DNA from: Gammaproteobacteria bacterium
GTDB lineage: Bacteria > Pseudomonadota > Gammaproteobacteria > Tenderiales > Tenderiaceae
Direction: 5' to 3'
Assembly (NCBI GenBank): GCA_024276775.1
Contig: JAJRWO010000274.1
Location: 1-11,896, forward strand
Length of the DNA stretch: 11,896 nucleotides
The stretch's first letter is position 1. Every line of letters begins with the position of its first letter. The notes beneath the pieces were generated by a model. That model was given only the letters and a program-made list of their open reading frames with translations. It made no database searches and was not told the origin of the DNA. Made by a program: the position numbers and the translations under genes. Positions 6,613-11,896 of the stretch are shown here, piece by piece.

Positions 6613-7008
6613 TTATGCATTTATGGGTGTACACAACCCTACAAGTACCCCAGAAGGGCAACGAAGATAGGAAACTAATTGCCCCCAAGGCTTTTTCTCA
6701 GGCGCCCTCATTTCTACGGCTCCTTTACCTATGGCCGATTCATGTACCTTTTCTACTTCTTCCGTCACCAACCCGATCTCAATGCCTAACGGCATCTTGG
6801 ATTCTTCGGCATGAACATAGGCATTTGAAAGATTAGACTTGCCGAGTTGATGAGAAGCAAAAGCAAGTACCGTGCTGCCTGTTTCTAACTCACCGTAATC
6901 ACCCGACTCATGAATAAACCGACAATCAAGACCAAAAGCCTCTTTGTAAAATTTTAATGTTAATTTTACATCTGAAACATATACAATTGTGTAACCGTAT
7001 TTAATCAT
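6613..7008 (-). CDS. VOC (glyoxalase-fold) family protein
   Basis: A 131-residue single-chain VOC protein related to lactoylglutathione lyase/bleomycin-resistance proteins, probably a cytoplasmic dimer. Seen: GYTIVYVSDVKLTLKFYKEA (first beta-alpha unit, ends FGLDCRFIHESGDYGELETG), LAFASHQLG, PLGIEIGLVTEEVEKVHESA (second unit), GAVEMRAPEKKPWGQLVSYL and GVLVGLCTP. The KPWGQxVSYxRCPxG box and HESGDYGELETG are typical of a widespread subgroup with unknown substrate. In that subgroup, as I recall it, the last strand is usually LVELCTP; here the metal-type Glu is Gly124. An in-frame ATG at 7029 gives a longer form, but AAGGA lies inside that extension, 9 nt before the ATG at 7008, so I chose 7008. 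Site C lies 68 nt upstream. Confidence 0.85.
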   Translation of the reverse strand: MIKYGYTIVYVSDVKLTLKFYKEAFGLDCRFIHESGDYGELETGSTVLAFASHQLGKSNLSNAYVHAEESKMPLGIEIGLVTEEVEKVHESAIGKGAVEMRAPEKKPWGQLVSYLRCPSGVLVGLCTPINA

Positions 7009-7043
7009 TTTATTTTTCCTTATGCTCATTCATTACTATGGTG

Positions 7044-7063
7044 AAAAAGCTGTCGGCTTTTTT
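7044..7063 (-). promoter_or_regulatory. Small hairpin with A/T tracts in the VOC gene leader
   Basis: AAAAAGC-TGTCG-GCTTTTT: 7-bp stem, 5-nt loop, flanked by a T-run on either strand, between site C and the VOC start codon. With only two GC pairs it could be at most a weak bidirectional terminator or attenuator. Confidence 0.35.
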
Positions 7064-7075
7064 AACTTTGACGGG

Positions 7076-7093
7076 ATAGAAATCATATAACAT
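7076..7093 (-). promoter_or_regulatory. Shared element (site C) in front of the VOC gene
   Basis: ATAGAAATCATATAACAT matches site A's left half at 16 of 18 positions, in the same orientation relative to its gene. On the minus strand it contains TATGAT (7087-7082), a possible -10; no good -35 is visible at the right distance, which could fit an activated promoter. Confidence 0.5.
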
Positions 7094-7201
7094 TGATCGC
7101 TCGCATCTCTGCTGGAGTATTGTTAGTCATTAATTAATAATCGTCCATTAAGGTAGTTGCTTGGATTAAATTAAGGCTCAAAAAAGCATAAGCTACTCTA
7201 T

Positions 7202-7229
7202 TTGCACAACTCTTAAAAATAATTATATT
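7202..7229 (+). promoter_or_regulatory. Candidate sigma-70 promoter of the OmpA-like gene
   Basis: TTGCAC (7202-7207), a 16-nt spacer, TATATT (7224-7229). It would give a leader of ~150 nt that includes the hairpin cluster at 7305-7367. The region is AT-rich, so other choices are possible. Confidence 0.3.
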
Positions 7230-7304
7230 ACAATATACCAAATTTTTAAATGAGATTAAAAAACCATAACGACTCACCAGCCAAGATCGCCTACACTTTA
7301 AACA

Positions 7305-7367
7305 TGCCTATCCAGGCACAGGGGATTAAACTGTTATACGGTTTCAGCCGATAATCCGTAAAAGGAT
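7305..7367 (+). promoter_or_regulatory. Structured leader upstream of the OmpA-like gene
   Basis: TGCCT-ATCC-AGGCA (7305-7318) forms a first hairpin. GGATTA (7323-7328) can pair with TAATCC (7352-7357), enclosing AAACTG/CGGTTT (7328-7333/7339-7344). Alternatively ATCC (7354-7357) pairs with GGAT (7364-7367), excluding the outer stem. No known riboswitch consensus is recognised; the structure is seen, its function is not. Confidence 0.35.
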
Positions 7368-7387
7368 CAAAAACGCCGGTGAATGTA

Positions 7388-7897
7388 ATGAACCACAAGA
7401 TCATCAAATTGTTTATTGCTAGCGCTACGATGGCGCTTGCTTCACACTCCGCCAGTGCCACCACACCGAGCCTATGGGATGGTGTTGCCGCCTCACCACA
7501 GCAATCCTTGCAGGTTCCCGATAATCAGCTGCAAAGCGGCAGCTTTGAATACGTCTCACTCAGCCCTGTCTATTTTGATAGTGATAAAGCCACTCTGACC
7601 CGTGAAGGCCAGCAAGCCCTGGATGCCGCCAGTGAATATTTACAGAAACACACCAATATCAGGCGCATTTTGGTTGATGGCCACACCGATAAGGTTGGCA
7701 GTATTTACCACAACGATAAACTGTCTGACCGCCGTGCCAAGATTGTACACAACTACCTCATTATAAAGGGTATTGACCCAAGCCTGATTAACCTTGCCGG
7801 TATGGGTGAACATAAACCTGTTGACCAAAACTGGACTCGCGATGGCCGCCAACGCAATCGCCATGTGTCTATCTACGCCGTGCATTGGAACCGTTAA
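7388..7897 (+). CDS. OmpA-family C-terminal domain protein, exported
   Basis: A 169-residue envelope protein with a peptidoglycan-binding OmpA C domain. Seen: signal peptide (NHKIIK, hydrophobic core, cleavage near SASA at ~24), a ~30-residue linker, then SLSPVYFDSDKATLTREGQQ (start of the domain), ILVDGHTDKVGSIYHNDKLS, DRRAKIVHNYLIIKGID and LAGMGEHKPV...GRQRNRHVSI. Asp101 and the arginines at 115-116 match the diaminopimelate-binding positions of the family. There is no lipobox cysteine, so it is not a Pal-type lipoprotein; it is probably a free periplasmic or outer-membrane-associated protein. A GTG at 7379 is in frame upstream, but GGTGA 5 nt before the ATG at 7388 favours the latter. The gene stands alone, with its own long leader, 70 nt before mtaD. 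Confidence 0.9.
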   Translation: MNHKIIKLFIASATMALASHSASATTPSLWDGVAASPQQSLQVPDNQLQSGSFEYVSLSPVYFDSDKATLTREGQQALDAASEYLQKHTNIRRILVDGHTDKVGSIYHNDKLSDRRAKIVHNYLIIKGIDPSLINLAGMGEHKPVDQNWTRDGRQRNRHVSIYAVHWNR

Positions 7898-7906
7898 ACC
7901 CACCAT

Positions 7907-7936
7907 TTCAACACCCGCCATACATAGGGTTATACT
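7907..7936 (+). promoter_or_regulatory. Candidate promoter of the mtaD operon
   Basis: TTCAAC (7907-7912), an 18-nt spacer and TATACT (7931-7936) lie 31 nt before the mtaD start. A perfect 10-bp palindrome AACCCGGGTT (7950-7959) falls near the presumed transcription start and could be an operator. The -35 is weak. Confidence 0.4.
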
Positions 7937-7967
7937 GCCCGTTTCTTTAAACCCGGGTTGGAAACCA

Positions 7968-9314
7968 ATGCAACAAGCAATATGTCAAATTGATACGCTG
8001 ATTCAGGCGCGCTGGATTATCCCTGTTGTGCCGGAAAACATCTGGCATGACAATCATTGCATCGCCGTCCATGATGGTAAAATTATCGATTTACTGCCCC
8101 ATGATGAAGCCTTGAGAAAATATCAGCCTGATGTTTTCCATCAACGTGATCAACACGCCCTGATCCCTGGTCTGATCAACAGTCATACTCATACGGCCAT
8201 GTCACTGTTTCGCGGGCTGGCCGATGACTTGCCGTTAATGGAATGGCTGAACGAGCATATTTGGCCTGCTGAAGCCACTTGGGTCAGTCCGGAATTTGTC
8301 CACGATGGCACACGCTTGGCGGTGGCTGAAATGTTGCGCGGCGGCACCACCTGTTTCAACGATATGTATTTTTTTCCTGATGAAACAGCACGGGTTGCGG
8401 CAGAAGCCAATATACGTGCCACTATTGGTATGATTTTGATCGATTTTCCAACGGTTTGGGCAGCCAATGCCGAGGAATATATCCACAAAGGGCTGAAGTT
8501 GCATGACGAATATCGCCACCACCCGCTGATTAAAACCGCCTTTGCCCCACACGCACCCTATACTGTTTCAAATGATCCATTAACCAAAATCCAAATGCTT
8601 GCTGAAGAACTAGATTTGCCTATTCATATGCATGTCCATGAAACCGCAGGCGAGATCAGCCGCAGTATTGAGCAACACCAAATCAGGCCGTTGCAACGCC
8701 TGGAACAACATGGTCTGCTAACACCAAGATTATTGGCGGTGCACATGACCCAGCTCAGCGATGACGAAATCATACGTCTGGCCAAGAGCGGCTGCCATGT
8801 TGTGCACTGCCCAGAATCCAACCTCAAACTCGCCAGTGGTTTTTGCCCCGTCGATAAACTGCTTAAAGCAGGCGTAAACGTCGCCCTGGGGACCGATGGT
8901 GCAGCCAGCAACAATGACCTGGATATGTTTGGTGAAATGCGCAGCGCTGCCCTACTCGCCAAAGCCGTTGCCGCTGACGCCAGCGCCGTACCGGCAGCGA
9001 CAGCCCTGAGCATGGCCACCATCAATGGCGCCAGGGCGCTGGGCATTGATGACGAAACCGGCTCGCTGGAATCGGGCAAGGCCGCCGATTTCACCATCGT
9101 CAATCTCGGCGGCATCGGCAGCCAGCCGGTCTACAATCCCATCTCACAACTGGTCTATACCACTGTTCGCGACAAGGTGAGTGATGTCTGGGTGGCCGGA
9201 AAACACGTGCTCAAGGATGCTACACTCACGACAATGAACGAGGCCCTCATTCGCCAAAAAGCCATTGAATGGGGCAAAAAGATCATGGCTGCCGACCAAA
9301 AGCAGCACGATTGA
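7968..9314 (+). CDS. mtaD: 5'-methylthioadenosine/S-adenosylhomocysteine deaminase (TRZ/ATZ family)
   Basis: Metal-dependent amidohydrolase that deaminates MTA (to methylthioinosine) and/or SAH, removing by-products of SAM use in the cytoplasm. The 448-residue protein has the family length. Seen: PGLINSHTHTAMSLFRGLAD with metal ligands His73 and His75; PLMEWLNEHIWP; MLRGGTTCFNDMYFF; HMHVHETAGE with ligand His222 and catalytic Glu225; the conserved AVHM (His259); VVHCPESNLKLASG; and LGTDGAASNNDLDMFGEMR with ligand Asp310. The open frame extends upstream into the OmpA-like gene but without family sequence; homologous sequence begins right after the ATG at 7968. The ribosome-binding site is weak (TTGGAAACC). 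ubiG follows after 13 nt, as in Pseudomonas aeruginosa PA3170-PA3171, where PA3170 is an MTA deaminase. Which substrate dominates here is not decidable. Confidence 0.93.
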   Translation: MQQAICQIDTLIQARWIIPVVPENIWHDNHCIAVHDGKIIDLLPHDEALRKYQPDVFHQRDQHALIPGLINSHTHTAMSLFRGLADDLPLMEWLNEHIWPAEATWVSPEFVHDGTRLAVAEMLRGGTTCFNDMYFFPDETARVAAEANIRATIGMILIDFPTVWAANAEEYIHKGLKLHDEYRHHPLIKTAFAPHAPYTVSNDPLTKIQMLAEELDLPIHMHVHETAGEISRSIEQHQIRPLQRLEQHGLLTPRLLAVHMTQLSDDEIIRLAKSGCHVVHCPESNLKLASGFCPVDKLLKAGVNVALGTDGAASNNDLDMFGEMRSAALLAKAVAADASAVPAATALSMATINGARALGIDDETGSLESGKAADFTIVNLGGIGSQPVYNPISQLVYTTVRDKVSDVWVAGKHVLKDATLTTMNEALIRQKAIEWGKKIMAADQKQHD

Positions 9315-9327
9315 AAAAGGAACAAAC

Positions 9328-10038
9328 ATGAGCACAGCCGCAAACATTGACCCCGCTGAAGTCAGCAAGTTTGAGCAACTGGCCTCACGTTGGTGGGATC
9401 TTAACAGCGAATTCAAACCGCTGCATGAGATTAACCCACTGCGTTTGAATTATATCGACCAACGCGCTGCGCTGGCAGGTAAGAAGGTGGCAGACATTGG
9501 CTGTGGTGGTGGAATTTTGTCTGAAAGCATGGCCAAACGTGGCGCAGTTGTGACTGGCATCGATGCTGGCAAAGCACCACTCACCGTTGCCCGACTCCAC
9601 GCGTTAGAAGCCAATGTGCAGCTTGATTATCAACATACTACCGCTGAGGTACTGGCCGCAGAACACCCGGCAGCGTTTGAAGTTATCACCTGTATGGAAA
9701 TGCTTGAGCATGTCCCTGACCCCGCCTCAGTCATCCAGGCCTGTGCCGATCTGGCGCAGCCAGGGGCAAACCTGTTTTTCTCCACCATCAACCGCAACCC
9801 CAAGGCCTATGCCCTGGCCATTGTTGGTGCTGAATATTTGCTTAACATGTTGCCCAAGGGGACTCATGACTATGCCAAGTTCATCCGTCCATCGGAGCTA
9901 GGCCGATGGCTGCGAGCCGCTGGGCTGGAAATGGTCGATATCAAAGGCATGAGCTACAACCCACTCACGCGCCAGTACAAGCTCGGTCAGGATATCGACG
10001 TCAATTATCTGTTGCATGCCAGAAAAGCAGCCTGTTAA
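9328..10038 (+). CDS. ubiG: Ubiquinone biosynthesis O-methyltransferase
   Basis: SAM-dependent methyltransferase performing both O-methylations of ubiquinone synthesis on the membrane-facing Ubi complex. The 236-residue product has the usual length. Seen: KFEQLASRWWDLNSEFKPLH and INPLRLNYID (UbiG N terminus); motif I VADIGCGGGILSESMAKRGA; VTGIDAG (acidic ribose-binding position); CMEMLEHVPDP; FFSTINRNPKAYALAIVGAE; LPKGTHDYAKFIRPSEL (membrane-associating region); and GMSYNPLTRQYKLGQDIDVN. A longer in-frame ATG at 9265 overlaps mtaD; AAAAGGA just before the ATG at 9328 gives the correct start. Tight spacing to mtaD suggests cotranscription. UbiG releases SAH, which MtaD-type enzymes can remove. 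Confidence 0.97.
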   Translation: MSTAANIDPAEVSKFEQLASRWWDLNSEFKPLHEINPLRLNYIDQRAALAGKKVADIGCGGGILSESMAKRGAVVTGIDAGKAPLTVARLHALEANVQLDYQHTTAEVLAAEHPAAFEVITCMEMLEHVPDPASVIQACADLAQPGANLFFSTINRNPKAYALAIVGAEYLLNMLPKGTHDYAKFIRPSELGRWLRAAGLEMVDIKGMSYNPLTRQYKLGQDIDVNYLLHARKAAC

Positions 10039-10094
10039 ACAGATAAAAATTTAATAAAACAATCATTTACGCCGATAGCTTAGTCATAACAAGT

Positions 10095-10793
10095 ATGAGT
10101 GAGGAATATCAAAAGGTGCGCACTGTATTATTTGATCTGGATGGAACTCTGGCCGACACCGCAGAGGATCTGGCCGATGCGCTTAATGGCGTGCGTGATC
10201 AACACGGTCTCAAAGCACTTCCATTCAACCTGACTCGCCCCCTGGTCTCACATGGTGCAGATGCACTCATCTATCTGGGTTTTAACGTTTCACCTGGCGA
10301 TGCTAGTTACATCAAAATCCGTGAAAATTTACTCCATATCTACCGTAATAATATTGCCAATAAAACCCGCCTGTTTCCGGGCATGGCCGAGGTGTTAAAC
10401 AGCATTGAAAACAGTGGCCGCAACTGGGGGATTGTCACCAACAAGCCCAGCTGGTTAACCGAGCCGCTGATTAAAGCATTAAACCTTCATGAACGGGCCG
10501 TATGCGTTGTTTCAGGCGATACCACGGCCAAACGCAAACCTGACCCCCAGCCGATGTTATATGCCAGCAACCTGGCAGGCTCGCATTGCCGCGAGTGTCT
10601 TTATATTGGTGATGCCGAACGTGATATCGAAGCAGGTCGTCGAGCAGGCATGAAAACACTGACAGCACTGTTTGGCTACATCGATGAACACGACAATCCC
10701 CACACATGGGGGGCCGATGGCATGATTAATCAGCCTCTTGAAATTTTAAACTGGCTACAAGCCCCGCCTGCCAGCCTAGACGACAAGGTGTAA
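10095..10793 (+). CDS. mupP: HAD-IA phosphatase, probable MurNAc-6-phosphate phosphatase MupP (Gph-like)
   Basis: HAD-superfamily phosphatase with a helical cap. Seen: VLFDLDGTLADT with nucleophile Asp14 and acid Asp16; IVTNKP (motif II Thr115); KRKPDPQPM with Lys148 (motif III); and YIGDAERDIEAGRRAGM with Asp173 and Asp177. GYIDEHDNPHTWGAD (194-208) closely resembles the same region of Pseudomonas MupP, and the gene follows mtaD-ubiG exactly as mupP (PA3172) does. MupP dephosphorylates MurNAc-6-phosphate in the AmgK/MurU cell-wall recycling route; phosphoglycolate phosphatase is the alternative. The ATG at 10095 has a poor ribosome-binding site; a GTG at 10116, preceded by GAGGA, would start closer to the first strand as in MupP. 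56 nt separate it from ubiG and 3 nt from the next gene. Confidence 0.75.
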   Translation: MSEEYQKVRTVLFDLDGTLADTAEDLADALNGVRDQHGLKALPFNLTRPLVSHGADALIYLGFNVSPGDASYIKIRENLLHIYRNNIANKTRLFPGMAEVLNSIENSGRNWGIVTNKPSWLTEPLIKALNLHERAVCVVSGDTTAKRKPDPQPMLYASNLAGSHCRECLYIGDAERDIEAGRRAGMKTLTALFGYIDEHDNPHTWGADGMINQPLEILNWLQAPPASLDDKV

Positions 10794-10796
10794 TGC

Positions 10797-11896
10797 ATGT
10801 CTGAAACCGCCATCTTTGCTTTTGTCATACTTGTCAGCATCATTACAGCGGCGTTGGGTTATGTTATTTCCAGCCTGGTCTCGCGGCACCAAATTGATGA
10901 CCTGAAGCAAAAATACGTTGACCTTAACGACAAACTCGACAATCAAAAAACAAATACCTCAGAAAAATTCTCCACTGTTGAAAAAATGCGTGAGGGCCTG
11001 GAAAGCAGTCTATCAACACTGTTCGATAATAACGCTGAAACCCCAACAGATTTATCCGACAAAGAGACATTTGTTGAAACCCTGTTGTCGCCTTTGCAAG
11101 ACTCGCTGCGCAGTGCCGACAAACAAGCAAAACGCATTATTCACGAAGGCCAAAAGGTACAGCAGCAAATCCAGAAACAACTGGATATTCTTCACGCACC
11201 ACAACAACTGGGACGTGGTGATATAAGAGAAATAGCCAAGCGACTGGAAGATGAGGAAAGCCGCCATTTCTGGGGCATCCAAACATTAAAAAAGCTGCTT
11301 GAACTCACCTTCATGACCGATCATTACCGTATGAGTAAGGTTGATGGCCGCAATCAACACCATCGCCCCTGCCTTATCAAACTGCCCAACAACAAGTTGA
11401 TTTCAATCGACCCCAGCGCACCACTCGAAGCCTATATCAATATTTGCCAGGCACCTGATTCAAGTGTAAGGGCCTGGCATTCTGAAAGCCATGCCCGCAA
11501 ACTACGCGAACGCATGATGGACATGAGCAGCCGCGCCCATATCTCTCAATATGAGGAGCAGCCCGTAGCGCAAATTCTCATGATTCTGAATGACCACTAT
11601 TTGGCAACAGCACTTGAAATAGACAGCGACCTATTGCATCTGGCTCAAAAAAATAATTTGATTTTGGCCACCCCCACCGACCTGTTCAACCTGCTACAAA
11701 CTGTATCATTCGGCTGGCGACAACAGACGTTTACTGCCGATGCCAAAAAAATTCGCGAAACCGGCATACACCTCTATAAACGTTTTGGCACATTTATCAA
11801 ACTCATTGCCGAGCTTGGTTCTGAGCTCAGCGGTGTACTCAACAGCTATAATCAAGCTGTATCGATATTTGGCACAACAGCGGCACACGCTAAAAA
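10797..11896 (+). CDS. RmuC-family protein with degenerate nuclease motif (cut by window edge)
   Basis: Related to RmuC, a membrane-anchored coiled-coil protein linked to limiting recombination at inverted repeats. 366 codons are present and the end is missing. Seen: N-terminal membrane anchor (5-27), coiled-coil-like region (~30-150), then an RmuC domain: RHFWGIQTLKKLLEL, RPCLIKLPNNKLISIDPSAP followed by LEAY, QILMILNDHYLATALE, NNLILATPTDLFNLLQTVSF, ADAKKIRETGIHLYKRFGTF and LGSELSGVLNSYNQAV. Aligned by eye to E. coli RmuC (GNWGEVVL, QPDVIVRLP, VVIDAK), the expected Glu is Ile161, the Asp of PD is Cys192 and the Lys of DxK is Ser207; only Asp205 remains. AAGGTG precedes the ATG. It overlaps nothing but follows mupP by 3 nt, hence cotranscribed. 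In Pseudomonas a short-chain dehydrogenase (yciK) holds this slot. Confidence 0.85.
   Translation, partial: MSETAIFAFVILVSIITAALGYVISSLVSRHQIDDLKQKYVDLNDKLDNQKTNTSEKFSTVEKMREGLESSLSTLFDNNAETPTDLSDKETFVETLLSPLQDSLRSADKQAKRIIHEGQKVQQQIQKQLDILHAPQQLGRGDIREIAKRLEDEESRHFWGIQTLKKLLELTFMTDHYRMSKVDGRNQHHRPCLIKLPNNKLISIDPSAPLEAYINICQAPDSSVRAWHSESHARKLRERMMDMSSRAHISQYEEQPVAQILMILNDHYLATALEIDSDLLHLAQKNNLILATPTDLFNLLQTVSFGWRQQTFTADAKKIRETGIHLYKRFGTFIKLIAELGSELSGVLNSYNQAVSIFGTTAAHAK

Noticed and set aside
7260..7380. Cyclic-di-GMP (GEMM) or mini-ykkC riboswitch in the OmpA-like leader
   Set aside because: Hairpins are present, but the conserved GEMM tetraloop-receptor bases and the ACGR loops of mini-ykkC are not.
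7794..7967. Upstream extension of mtaD to 506 residues
   Set aside because: The extra 58 codons overlap the 3' end of the OmpA-like gene in another frame and do not resemble the family; homology begins at the ATG at 7968.
8624..9115. 163-codon minus-strand frame inside mtaD
   Set aside because: It is the shadow of the strong mtaD reading frame (Ala/Ser-rich translation of its complement) with no start signals.
10918..11226. 102-codon plus-strand frame within the RmuC-like gene
   Set aside because: It lies wholly inside a clear RmuC-family frame and reads as a lysine-rich out-of-frame translation.

Overview
The window looks like a chromosomal segment of a mid-GC gammaproteobacterium. The evidence is a GlnB nearly identical in layout to enterobacterial P-II, a gamma-type SucA, a tRNA-fMet with encoded CCA, UbiG, and an mtaD-ubiG-mupP order known from Pseudomonas. 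I cannot fix the genus. There is no phage, CRISPR array or intact insertion sequence.

Left part (1-2164), all on the minus strand: the N-terminal ~378 codons of sucA (2-oxoglutarate dehydrogenase E1, running off the left edge), glnB (P-II nitrogen regulator) behind a convincing sigma-54 type -24/-12 element, and an initiator tRNA gene with a strong sigma-70 promoter. The gap between glnB and the tRNA is non-coding.

Middle part (2165-7008), also minus strand: single genes separated by sizeable regulatory gaps. They are a small exported OB-fold (NrfJ-like) protein, an Old Yellow Enzyme-type alkene reductase, a DUF4389 membrane protein, a long RluA-type pseudouridine synthase with an N-terminal coiled-coil/cysteine extension, and a VOC (glyoxalase-fold) protein. 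Upstream of the OB-fold, alkene reductase and VOC genes lies the same ~18-bp AT-rich element; in front of the OB-fold gene it forms a 42-bp dyad. This suggests a small co-regulated set, possibly for electrophile or redox stress; no regulator gene is visible.

Right part (7009-11896), plus strand: an OmpA-C-domain envelope protein behind a leader that can fold into alternative hairpins, followed by a tight gene row: mtaD (MTA/SAH deaminase), ubiG (ubiquinone O-methyltransferase), a MupP/Gph-type HAD phosphatase, and an RmuC-family gene that runs off the right edge. The deaminase removes by-products of SAM chemistry, including the SAH that UbiG releases. The RmuC-like protein keeps the family's overall pattern but has lost three of the four residues expected of a PD-(D/E)XK nuclease site. 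That loss and the shared regulatory element are the two observations most worth following up.
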